Part shown: piece after piece, positions 1-5,368 of the stretch
Numbering within the stretch: the first letter of the stretch is position 1
How the letters are laid out: each line of letters starts with the position of its first letter
Translations under genes and position numbers: made by a program
Assembly (NCBI GenBank): GCA_902783435.1
Contig: CACZQV010000037.1
Coordinates: forward strand, 1-8,480
Source: an uncultured Erysipelotrichaceae bacterium
Lineage (GTDB): Bacteria; Bacillota_I; Bacilli_A; RF39; UBA660
Direction: 5' to 3'
DNA length: 8,480 bases
The notes under the pieces: generated by a model
The model's input: the letters and a program-made list of their open reading frames with translations, nothing else
Databases searched by the model: none
Told to the model about the DNA's origin: nothing

Positions 1-63
1 AGAATAGATATATATGAAGATAAAAGAATTAATATAAAATTCAGTTTTAAAAATGAAAATTAG
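1..63 (+). CDS. C-terminal tail of a probable large serine recombinase (5' end outside window)
   Basis: Frame 1 is open from the window edge to a TAG at 61-63 and encodes 20 residues, ending IYEDKRINIKFSFKNEN. The pattern 'I-x-[IV]-[YF]-E-D-K-[RK]-I-x-I-x-F-x-F-K' is what I know from the extreme C-terminus of large serine site-specific recombinases of phages and integrative elements in Firmicutes, where it follows the zinc-ribbon and coiled-coil region. Such enzymes cut and exchange DNA at att sites through a catalytic serine in the N-terminal resolvase domain, which is not visible here. Recombinase genes usually sit right beside the attachment site, and here the stop is 12 bases from a palindrome and a start-less coat-gene fragment, which fits. 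With only 20 residues the family call is a pattern match rather than proof. Confidence 0.55.
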   Translation, partial: RIDIYEDKRINIKFSFKNEN

Positions 64-216
64 TCTACCATAAAGGGACAAAGGCATACTTGTCCAATTC
101 ACACTCGTATTATTAATCATCATGTATATAAACATACTTATAGACCAGTATATACTTGTAGCGAAGAAAATGTATGTAGTAATGTACAATGTGGTTCATG
201 CAATAATTTTAATTAG
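64..216 (+). pseudogene. start-less 3' fragment of a CotD-like spore coat gene
   Basis: Frame 1 stays open after the recombinase stop, from 64 to a TAG at 214-216. From 91 it reads CPIHTRIINHHVYKHTYRP and continues with a Cys-rich tail (VYTCSEENVCSNVQCGSC). It holds five Cys and five His in about 45 residues. The spacing 'T-x-x-[IV]-N-H-x-x-[YF]-x-H-x-[YH]-x-P' resembles the inner spore coat protein CotD of Bacillus. No ATG, GTG or TTG occurs in frame between 64 and the stop and there is no well-placed ribosome site, so this cannot be an ordinary complete gene. I read it as the 3' part of a coat gene whose 5' part lies on the far side of an integrated element. It could instead be a decayed remnant. 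The composition is far from random, which argues that the frame is or was coding. Confidence 0.5.
76..95. repeat. 20-bp imperfect palindrome, candidate attachment-site core
   Basis: GGACAA at 76-81 is the exact reverse complement of TTGTCC at 90-95, around an 8-base spacer (AGGCATAC). It starts 12 bases after the recombinase stop and lies at the 5' edge of the CotD-like frame. Large serine recombinases act on imperfect palindromes with a central dinucleotide, and their gene is normally next to attL or attR, so this may be the crossover region. A six-base inverted repeat can also arise by chance. The matching copy at the other end of the element is not in the window. Confidence 0.35.
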
Positions 217-259
217 TAAATAGACTTGTAAATTATATTGTCTAGTTGTGTCAATTTAC

Positions 260-288
260 TTGATATTTTACATTCACTCTTGTATTCT
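260..288 (+). promoter_or_regulatory. sigma-A-like promoter for rpoZ
   Basis: TTGATA (260-265) and TATTCT (283-288) are separated by 17 bases, giving a housekeeping-type promoter with a start of transcription expected near 295. It lies after the coat-gene fragment, so rpoZ does not depend on transcription from the mobile element. The SD GGGAG at 296-300 would lie almost at the 5' end of the mRNA. Confidence 0.45.
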
Positions 289-310
289 AATAATAGGGAG
301 TGTGATATTA

Positions 311-517
311 ATGATTTATCCATCTATCGATAAGTTACTTAACATTGTAGACTCTAAGTATGAACTTGTTCATATTGCTGCTAGAAGAAGTAAACAAATT
401 GCCAGAGACGGATATTTACAAATGCCTGAATCCGAGTACAAAAGCAAGAAGAATATAGGAAGGGCTCTTGAGGAAGTTTCAGAAGGACTAATCGAGATAA
501 AAAAAAGAGAAGTTTAA
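311..517 (+). CDS. rpoZ: DNA-directed RNA polymerase omega subunit
   Basis: This 68-residue protein is the small omega subunit, which binds the beta' C-terminus and helps assemble and stabilise RNA polymerase. The family signature is clear. It opens MIYPSIDKLL, then has the core helix SKYELVHIAARRSKQIA (residues 15-31) and the C-terminal KKNIGRALEEVSEGLI (47-61). The ATG at 311 is chosen because MIYPSID is the normal omega N-terminus and GGGAG (296-300) lies 10 bases upstream. A longer GTG frame from 248 would add 21 hydrophobic residues that omega proteins do not have, and would start before the likely promoter. In many Bacillota rpoZ follows gmk; here it follows a recombinase and coat-gene remnant. 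By hand count it is about one third G+C, visibly richer than recX next to it, with codons such as GCC, GAC, TCC and GAG. Confidence 0.93.
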   Translation: MIYPSIDKLLNIVDSKYELVHIAARRSKQIARDGYLQMPESEYKSKKNIGRALEEVSEGLIEIKKREV

Positions 518-529
518 TCTCTTTTTTTT
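499..529 (+). terminator. Rho-independent terminator of rpoZ
   Basis: Twelve A/G-rich bases at 499-510 (ending AAGAGA) pair perfectly with 518-529 (TCTC plus a T run) around a seven-base loop that contains the rpoZ stop codon (515-517). The U-rich arm itself serves as the tail. The recX promoter begins two bases later. Confidence 0.75.
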
Positions 530-530
530 A

Positions 531-539
531 TGTTATACT
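531..539 (+). promoter_or_regulatory. extended -10 promoter for recX
   Basis: TGTTATACT at 531-539 is a TGnTATAAT-type extended -10 box with one mismatch. No good -35 is seen, because that space is filled by the terminator stem. The transcript would start near 546, directly at the SD (547-553), so the leader is only about 14 bases if translation starts at 560. Confidence 0.5.
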
Positions 540-546
540 TTAAATA

Positions 547-562
547 GGTGGTGGTTCATATT
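547..562 (+). promoter_or_regulatory. recX ribosome binding site with probable ATT start codon
   Basis: The SD GGTGGTG (547-553) is followed after six bases by ATT (560-562), then AAG ATT ATT AAA. The gene at 5369 has the same SD, GGTGGTG (5357-5363), five bases before a normal ATG. The GTG codons at 548 and 551 lie inside this SD and have no SD of their own, so they are poor starts. Reading from the ATT gives an N-terminus MKIIKYKK, which suits RecX proteins of this kind. No ATG or TTG lies in frame nearby. Confidence 0.55.
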
Positions 563-1306
563 AAGATTATTAAATATAAGAAAAGTAGTAATGGTAAATA
601 TAAAGTGTTTTTAGATAATGGTCATGAAATACTATTATATGAAGATGTTATTTTGAAGTATAATTTATTATTAAAAAAAGAAATAGATGAAGATACTTTA
701 ATAGAGATAGATAAGTATAATCAAGAATGTGATGTATATTATGTTGGTTTAAATAGTATTAAGAATAGATTTAAAAGTATATATGATTTAAGAGTATCTT
801 TAATAAAAAAAGAGTATCCTGAAGACTTAGTAGATAAAGCTATAGATAAGTTAATTAAACAAGGATATTTAAATGATAGAAGTTTTACTAAGAGTTTTAT
901 TAATAATAAAATGATAACTACTAATAGTGGACCATATAAGATAGAAAAGGAATTAAGAGAAAAGAAAATTGATTTAGATATAATAAAAGAAGAAATAGAA
1001 GTATTTGATAGGGAAGAACAAATTACTCGTATTAAAAAGATTATAGATAAAGGTATTAAAACAAATCATACTAGGGGAGGTATTGTTTTAAAACAAAAAA
1101 TTTATAATGACTTGAAGTTACTAGGATATGATATTTCTTTGATAAATGAAGTTATTATAACTTATACATTTGAAGAGGATGAATCTATAGCTAAACGTGA
1201 ATATGAAAAGTTATATCGTAAATATAGTAGAAAATATAGTGGTGATGAATTAAAAAGAAAAATAAGGGAAAAAATGTATTTGAAGGGATTAAGTTATGAA
1301 GAATAA
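560..1306 (+). CDS. recX: RecX family recombination regulator
   Basis: RecX binds RecA filaments and modulates strand exchange and the SOS response. From the ATT at 560 the protein has 248 residues, close to the roughly 260 of Bacillus RecX. It has the tandem three-helix repeats of the family. The best landmark is the 'L-I-K-Q-G-Y-L-N-D-R-S-F' segment near residues 98-109, where most RecX have GYLnDxxfA, followed by a Lys/Glu-rich helix (KIEKELREKKID, about 127-138). The preceding region (about 65-95) holds the first repeat with alternating Arg and Leu. The N-terminal 45 residues form a beta-rich domain (KYKVFLDNGHEILLYEDVIL) usual in Firmicute RecX. It has its own extended -10 promoter and its last four codons overlap the next gene, so the two are translated together. 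No SOS box was recognised. The family call is firm; the start codon is less so. Confidence 0.85.
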   Translation: MKIIKYKKSSNGKYKVFLDNGHEILLYEDVILKYNLLLKKEIDEDTLIEIDKYNQECDVYYVGLNSIKNRFKSIYDLRVSLIKKEYPEDLVDKAIDKLIKQGYLNDRSFTKSFINNKMITTNSGPYKIEKELREKKIDLDIIKEEIEVFDREEQITRIKKIIDKGIKTNHTRGGIVLKQKIYNDLKLLGYDISLINEVIITYTFEEDESIAKREYEKLYRKYSRKYSGDELKRKIREKMYLKGLSYEE

Positions 1307-2708
1307 TAAGAAATTAAATATATTTTTAGTATTATTAATTATTTCAATTAGTTTCTTTTTGTTATTAGCTTTTAGTTTGGATAATGATTATTTCTGGCAT
1401 ATAAGTGCGGGAAAGTATATGTTTAATAAAGGTGTTTTAAAGTATGATGTATTTTCATGGTATTTAAAAGATAAATATTGGATGAGTCATGAATGGTTAT
1501 TTGAAATAATTATATATGGATTAAGAAAGATATTTGGTAGTATTCATACTATTATTTATTGTTTTAGTACTTTAGTTAGTTTATTATTAATACTATTTTT
1601 TACTAATAAAAAGAATATGGTTAAGAATATTCCATTTACATTAATATACTTATTATTATTTAGTATATTATCTTTAGGTTTTATTCAAGTTAGACCTCAT
1701 ATGATTAGTAATATATTTGTAGCTTTAACAATTTATTTTTTATATGATTTATATAATAATAAAGATTCTAAAAAAATATATTTTTTGCCTGTAATTACAA
1801 TATTTTGGGCTAATATACATGGTGGAAGTAGTAATTTAAGTTATATATTTTGTTTTATATTTTTAATATGTGGATTGTTTTCTTTTAAATATAAAAAAAT
1901 CGAATCTAATAGAGTTAGTAAGATTCAATTAAAAAAATATTTATTAGTAATGTTTTTATGTATGATTAGTATATGTATAAATATTCATGGATTTAAGATG
2001 TTTTTATATCCGTATAGTAATATGTTAGATACTACTATGCTTAATAATATTAGTGAATGGAGAAATACTAGTTTAAGTGATCCATATCATTATATTTATT
2101 ATATATTCTTGTTGTTTATATTGTTTACTATGTTATTTAGTGATAAGAAGATTAATTTTATAGATTTTATTTTATTTGGATTTGTATCTTATTTAGGATT
2201 AAAAAGTATACGTTTTTGGTTATATAGTCCAATTATTATGAATTATATTATATTTAATTATGTTAATGATAGAAAATTAGAAAAAGGTACTTATATGGTT
2301 TTAGGAACTATAATTATATTTTTATTTAGTATTTATATATGTAATATTAAAGGTATAAATACAATTAAGTATAAGATTAATTTAAATAAAGATATACTTA
2401 ATCTTATTAAGAAGGAAAATCCTAAAAGATTATATAATATGTATGATTATGGGGGAGAATTAATTTATAATGATATAGATGTCTTTATAGATGGTAGGGC
2501 TGATTTATATACTAATTATAATTATAAGGATTATTTAAATATTTCTAATTTACAAGGAGATTATATTAAAGTAATTGATAAATATGATTTTGATTATTTT
2601 TTAGTAAGTAGTAAATATCCTATTAGTACATATTTAAAGTATAGTGATGAATATGATGTTCTTTATAAGAATAAAGATATTTTGTTATATAAAAAAATAG
2701 TTAACTAA
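1296..2708 (+). CDS. polytopic membrane protein, GT-C glycosyltransferase-like, function unknown
   Basis: A 470-residue protein with about nine or ten hydrophobic segments (for example 8-28, 84-103, 112-130, 138-152, 162-173, 181-197, 214-230, 265-281, 287-302, 331-349) and a soluble C-terminal part (about 360-470). Polar motifs between helices look conserved rather than random: DNDYFWHI (29-36), MSHEWLFE (63-70), QVRPHM (131-136), WANIHGG (171-177), NIHGFK (229-234), SEWRNTS (253-259) and DVFIDGRADLY (395-405). An acidic and His-containing first loop followed by many helices suggests the GT-C fold, whose members transfer sugars from polyprenyl-phosphate donors outside the membrane, and the 'F-I-D-G-R-A-D-L-Y' tail recurs in uncharacterised bacterial membrane proteins of this sort. 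Donor and acceptor cannot be told. The start ATG has AAGGGA (1283-1288) seven bases upstream and overlaps recX by 11 bases, so it is probably cotranscribed with recX. It ends in a shared terminator. Confidence 0.7.
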   Translation: MKNNKKLNIFLVLLIISISFFLLLAFSLDNDYFWHISAGKYMFNKGVLKYDVFSWYLKDKYWMSHEWLFEIIIYGLRKIFGSIHTIIYCFSTLVSLLLILFFTNKKNMVKNIPFTLIYLLLFSILSLGFIQVRPHMISNIFVALTIYFLYDLYNNKDSKKIYFLPVITIFWANIHGGSSNLSYIFCFIFLICGLFSFKYKKIESNRVSKIQLKKYLLVMFLCMISICINIHGFKMFLYPYSNMLDTTMLNNISEWRNTSLSDPYHYIYYIFLLFILFTMLFSDKKINFIDFILFGFVSYLGLKSIRFWLYSPIIMNYIIFNYVNDRKLEKGTYMVLGTIIIFLFSIYICNIKGINTIKYKINLNKDILNLIKKENPKRLYNMYDYGGELIYNDIDVFIDGRADLYTNYNYKDYLNISNLQGDYIKVIDKYDFDYFLVSSKYPISTYLKYSDEYDVLYKNKDILLYKKIVN

Positions 2709-2722
2709 TGTTAACTATTTTT
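2693..2722. terminator. bidirectional terminator between the membrane gene and prsA
   Basis: A 13-bp perfect stem (2693-2705 with 2710-2722, core AATAGTTAAC) closes a four-base TAAT loop. It includes the stop codon of the plus-strand gene and ends one base before the prsA stop. On the minus strand the stem arm ends in a run of seven T, and on the plus strand the arm ends in five T followed by ATTATT, so it can serve both convergent genes. Confidence 0.75.
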
Positions 2723-2723
2723 A

Positions 2724-3740
2724 TTATTCTTGTGTTTGTTCTTCTTGTTGTTTTGGTTTAGAACTTTCAATTAAATCATCTATGTATTTATTATAAGCTT
2801 TCTTTAATTTATCATCATTCCATTTAATTTTATTTTCTTCACGAATTGATTTTAAAGTTTGATAATATATTGATTGATCTTCATTTAATTTTTGTTCTCT
2901 TAATTTTTCTTTAATTTCTTTTTTTACTTCTTTTAATTTAGGTTTATCTTTTTCTCCTGTTTTTAATATTATATGATATCCATATTCTGTTTTTACAGGT
3001 TCTTTTGTATATTCATTTTTATTTAAATCTTTTACTGCATTAGAGAATTCTTCAACCATATCATTAAGTTCAAAGTATCCTAAATCTCCACCTTTAGAGG
3101 AATTAGAATTATCATTTGAATACTTTTTAGCTAGAGATGAGAATTTTTTACCTTCATTTAATTCTTTGATAATTTTTTCAGCTTTCTTTTTAGCTTTATT
3201 TTCTGCATCTTGTATTTCTTCTTCAGAAGCACCATCTTTTACATCTACAGTAATAAGAATATGACTAGCTCTTACTTTTCCTCTTATTTCATCATCATAG
3301 TATTTTTTGATTTCAGAATCTTTTAGATTTTTTTCAATGTAATCTTCTACAGCTTTTTTTCTTTTATATTCTAATGATAATTTTTCTCTTAGTATATCTT
3401 CATCATCAGTACCAAAATATTGTTTTAATATACTTTTATAAGTTGCTTCATTACCACCATAGTATGATTTAATTTGTTCTAGTTGTTTATCAATTTCTTC
3501 TTTTTCTTTCTTATCACTTTTATATTTCTTTGATAATAGATCTTTATCGATCATGTCTATTAATATAGAAATATTATCCTCTTTTATTCTTTCATAATAT
3601 TCTGTAGCAGTATATTTATCTTTTTTTACGGATACAGCTACCTTTGATCCATTTTTTACTTCAATATCTTTTCCACAACCAGTAATTAATGTTACTACTA
3701 ATAGAAGAGATAATGCAGTAATTATTCTTTTCTTTTTCAT
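2724..3740 (-). CDS. prsA: PrsA-type extracellular foldase lipoprotein (parvulin peptidyl-prolyl isomerase)
   Basis: PrsA is a membrane-anchored chaperone and prolyl isomerase that folds proteins after Sec export on the outer face of the membrane. The 338-residue protein starts with a lipoprotein signal (KKKR, then a hydrophobic stretch to LITGC) with lipidated Cys at 22. An N-terminal chaperone region (about 35-155) is followed by the parvulin domain at about 156-262, with the landmarks RASHILI (158-164), KGGDLGYF (216-223) and TEYGYHIIL (251-259), and a charged helical tail (265-338) ending in Gln/Glu. The ATG at 3740 is chosen because AGGAGG lies just upstream and MKKKR begins the signal; a frame extending to 3803 adds 21 residues that would precede the signal. 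B. subtilis also carries prsA and hit within one chromosomal neighbourhood, as here. Confidence 0.92.
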   Translation of the reverse strand: MKKKRIITALSLLLVVTLITGCGKDIEVKNGSKVAVSVKKDKYTATEYYERIKEDNISILIDMIDKDLLSKKYKSDKKEKEEIDKQLEQIKSYYGGNEATYKSILKQYFGTDDEDILREKLSLEYKRKKAVEDYIEKNLKDSEIKKYYDDEIRGKVRASHILITVDVKDGASEEEIQDAENKAKKKAEKIIKELNEGKKFSSLAKKYSNDNSNSSKGGDLGYFELNDMVEEFSNAVKDLNKNEYTKEPVKTEYGYHIILKTGEKDKPKLKEVKKEIKEKLREQKLNEDQSIYYQTLKSIREENKIKWNDDKLKKAYNKYIDDLIESSKPKQQEEQTQE

Positions 3741-3762
3741 ATTTTCCTCCTGTACATAATAA

Positions 3763-3791
3763 ATCATAACAAAAAAATAATTTTCTTGCAA
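3763..3791 (-). promoter_or_regulatory. sigma-A-like promoter for prsA
   Basis: Read on the minus strand, TTGCAA (3791-3786) and TATGAT (3768-3763) are 17 bases apart, and TG one base before the -10 makes it an extended -10 box (TGTTATGAT). Transcription would start near 3756, shortly before the AGGAGG site of prsA. Confidence 0.6.
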
Positions 3792-3796
3792 TAATA

Positions 3797-3824
3797 TGAA
3801 CATATTTTAAATTTATTCATAATA
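3797..3824 (+). promoter_or_regulatory. possible forespore sigma F/G-type promoter for the YjcZ-like pair
   Basis: TGAACA (3797-3802) and CATAATA (3818-3824) are 15 bases apart. The -10 fits the sigma F/G consensus CATnnTA exactly and the -35 differs from TGnATA by one base. The start of transcription would be near 3831 and the SD AAGGAGGA is at 3843-3850. An alternative sigma-A reading uses TATACT at 3823-3828 but lacks a convincing -35. AT-rich DNA gives such matches by chance, so this rests partly on the sporulation-type product. Confidence 0.4.
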
Positions 3825-3856
3825 TACTTTGAATACATTAAAAAGGAGGAAGAATT

Positions 3857-3946
3857 ATGACTAATTGTTCTGGTACAGGTAATAGTGGCTCTATAATACT
3901 TGTTTTATTTATACTTTTAATTATTATATTAGGGGCATCTATTTAG
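3857..3946 (+). CDS. tiny YjcZ-like sporulation membrane peptide, 29 residues
   Basis: The product begins MTNCSGTGNSGSIILVLF and then continues as one hydrophobic helix ending GASI. A short Gly/Ser/Asn-rich head and a single transmembrane helix of the form 'ILVLFILLIIIxGA' is the hallmark of the YjcZ family of tiny transmembrane sporulation proteins in Bacillota, whose role is not well known. A strong SD (AAGGAGGA, 3843-3850) sits six bases before the ATG. The gene is divergent from prsA and its TAG stop overlaps the SD of the next small gene, so the two form a pair that is translated in sequence. Automatic callers would miss it because of its size. Confidence 0.7.
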   Translation: MTNCSGTGNSGSIILVLFILLIIILGASI

Positions 3947-3955
3947 GAGGTTTAT

Positions 3956-4048
3956 ATGAATTCTAATAAAAATACTAATAATGGATTTTTACTAGTTGTG
4001 GTTTTATATATATTAATCACAATTATAGTAACAGGAACATTCCATTAA
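3956..4048 (+). CDS. second tiny YjcZ-like membrane peptide, 30 residues
   Basis: The product has a polar Asn/Lys-rich head (MNSNKNTNNG) and one hydrophobic helix (FLLVVVLYILITIIV), ending TGTFH. It has the same plan as the 29-residue peptide just upstream but little sequence identity, so it may be a diverged copy or a partner. AGGAGG (3945-3950) overlaps the previous stop codon, with five bases to the ATG. Its TAA runs into a hairpin terminator. It is probably expressed from the same promoter; any sporulation role is inferred from its neighbour. Confidence 0.6.
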   Translation: MNSNKNTNNGFLLVVVLYILITIIVTGTFH

Positions 4049-4050
4049 AA

Positions 4051-4074
4051 AAAATACCTTTTTATAGGTATTTT
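4051..4074. terminator. bidirectional terminator between the YjcZ-like pair and hit
   Basis: AAAATACCT (4051-4059) pairs with AGGTATTTT (4066-4074) around a six-base loop. A T-rich tail follows on the plus strand (TTTTATTTTG), and a run of eight T follows the arm on the minus strand. The right arm overlaps the stop codon of hit (4073-4075). Confidence 0.7.
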
Positions 4075-4468
4075 ATTTTGTTAATTTATTAAATATTTCA
4101 TCTAAATCAGATATTTGATCTGGATTATAATTAAATTCTACTAAATCATTTTGATATCTAGGAGTTAGATGTATATGATAATGTTTTACTTCTTGTCCTA
4201 AATCATTATTTTGTGCTATAGTTAATCCTTCACAGTTTAATTTTTCTTTTAGTAAAGGATAAATCTTATCTCTTATAATATCTATTGAATGAGTTATTAC
4301 TTCATTAGTAGTATCATTAATAGTAACCATATGTTCTTTTGGTAATACTAGTAAATGTCCATCAGTAGATGGATTAATATTCATAATAATTTTAATTAAA
4401 TCATCTTCATATATAGTTTTTGAAGGTAATTCTCCTTTTATAATTTTACAAAAAATACAATCTTCCAT
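4073..4468 (-). CDS. hit: HIT-family nucleotide-binding hydrolase (Hint type)
   Basis: Histidine-triad proteins hydrolyse nucleoside phosphoramidates or similar AMP-linked substrates in the cytoplasm. The 131-residue length is usual. The N-terminus CIFCKIIKGELPS carries the paired Cys (4 and 7) of the zinc-binding subgroup, then NPSTDGHLLVLPKEH (32-46), and the catalytic triad motif HYHIHL (H96, H98, H100) near the C-terminus. The start ATG (4466-4468) has AGGAGG upstream that overlaps the TAG stop of the preceding membrane-protein gene, with only eight bases between the two frames, so translation is probably coupled. In B. subtilis hit lies close to prsA and ecsAB; here prsA is near but no ecs genes are in view. 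Confidence 0.92.
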   Translation of the reverse strand: MEDCIFCKIIKGELPSKTIYEDDLIKIIMNINPSTDGHLLVLPKEHMVTINDTTNEVITHSIDIIRDKIYPLLKEKLNCEGLTIAQNNDLGQEVKHYHIHLTPRYQNDLVEFNYNPDQISDLDEIFNKLTK

Positions 4469-4476
4469 AAATCCTC

Positions 4477-5229
4477 CTAATTTAAATATTTATATGTAAT
4501 TTTATTTTCTTTTAATAATTTAGTATTATTATCATTTATTATATCACTTATTATTTTTTCTTTAGAAGAAATACTTATAAAATCTTCAGTTAATTTAATT
4601 TCAATAGATTCAGTAATATCCTCTTTATTAGTTATTGTGATGATATAGTTCTTTGGAGTTATATTGTTTTCTTTATACATTGAAATTGTTTTATTAATCT
4701 TATCAGTTATCTCTTTAGAATTCCAGTTTTTAATTAGTATTTCTTTTTTTAAATTATAAAACTTTAATTCTTTTAAATTATCTTCTTTTATTATTCTATT
4801 TTGAACTGTAGAAGTATATTTATCTAGTGTATTTAATATTATTATTTCACATGAAGTACTTGTTTCTTTTTCTATTTCTTTTTTTAGATTCTTTTTTATA
4901 TTAGTTAATAGTGTTTTTCCTTCTATATAATCTTTTTTATAAGTATCTTTTATTCTTTTATGATAATATTTTATATAAAAATAATGATTTTTATTTTCTT
5001 TATTAGTTACTTTCATAGTATAAGTTGTATTTTTATATTTAATTTTACCTAATTTGAAATTATCTTTTTCATTTTTATATTTATTATCTATATAATTATT
5101 TATTTTTTCTTGTGCTTTAGGTATTAATAGTCCTCCAGCTTTTTCACTAAAGACTATTATTCCAAAAGTAATTATAATAATAAATAAAAATATGCTTCTT
5201 GCGAATAATAATTGTTTTTGTTTTTTCAT
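4477..5229 (-). CDS. single-pass membrane protein of unknown function
   Basis: A 250-residue Lys/Ile/Asn-rich protein that I do not recognise. A short basic N-terminus (MKKQKQLLFAR) precedes one hydrophobic helix (about 12-28) without a lipobox Cys, so it is probably anchored with the remainder outside the cell. The outer part opens with EKAGGLLIPKAQEKINNYID (29-48), then a beta-rich stretch (TTYTMKVTNKENKNHYFYIKYY, about 68-89) and several charged segments. There is no obvious enzyme motif. Its start is set by GGTGAT three bases before the ATG, a close spacing that fits pairing with the 5' part of the anti-SD. It is the first gene of a two-gene unit with hit. The plan recalls small exported PepSY- or YfjL-like proteins, but I see no firm match. 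Confidence 0.7.
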   Translation of the reverse strand: MKKQKQLLFARSIFLFIIIITFGIIVFSEKAGGLLIPKAQEKINNYIDNKYKNEKDNFKLGKIKYKNTTYTMKVTNKENKNHYFYIKYYHKRIKDTYKKDYIEGKTLLTNIKKNLKKEIEKETSTSCEIIILNTLDKYTSTVQNRIIKEDNLKELKFYNLKKEILIKNWNSKEITDKINKTISMYKENNITPKNYIITITNKEDITESIEIKLTEDFISISSKEKIISDIINDNNTKLLKENKITYKYLN

Positions 5230-5244
5230 ATAATCACCAAATTT

Positions 5245-5273
5245 ATTTTATCTTAATAATAGAAATAATGCAA
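5245..5273 (-). promoter_or_regulatory. possible sigma-A-like promoter for the membrane-protein/hit pair
   Basis: Read on the minus strand, TTGCAT (5273-5268) and TAAAAT (5250-5245) are 17 bases apart. The start would fall near 5238, at the edge of the GGTGAT ribosome site, so the leader would be very short. The spacing is ideal but the region is so AT-rich that chance is possible. Confidence 0.4.
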
Positions 5274-5313
5274 TTTGATAATTTTAATAAAATATATTGT
5301 GTAGAATATTTTT

Positions 5314-5342
5314 TTGTGATATATTTATTAATAGATTATAGT
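5314..5342 (+). promoter_or_regulatory. sigma-A-like promoter for the repeat/coiled-coil gene
   Basis: TTGTGA (5314-5319) and TATAGT (5337-5342) are 17 bases apart. A start near 5349 would leave a leader of about 20 bases containing the SD GGTGGTG (5357-5363). Confidence 0.45.
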
Positions 5343-5368
5343 AGAATGAGAATATTGGTGGTGTTTTT

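Noticed and set aside
64..216. Independent small Cys/His-rich peptide started at ATT 97
   Set aside because: Unlike recX there is no strong SD at the right distance (AAGG at 81-84 is weak and 12 bases away), and the resemblance to CotD suggests missing upstream sequence.
248..310. GTG-started N-terminal extension of rpoZ by 21 hydrophobic residues
   Set aside because: Omega proteins begin at the MIYPSID position, the SD GGGAG serves the ATG at 311, and the likely promoter (260-288) lies inside this extension.
548..553. GTG codons at 548 and 551 as the recX start
   Set aside because: They lie within the only SD and close to the expected transcription start, so they have no ribosome site of their own. 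They are kept only as a fallback.
3741..3803. N-terminal extension of prsA by 21 residues
   Set aside because: It would precede the lipoprotein signal, and AGGAGG directly upstream of 3740 fixes the internal ATG. The prsA promoter also falls inside this stretch.
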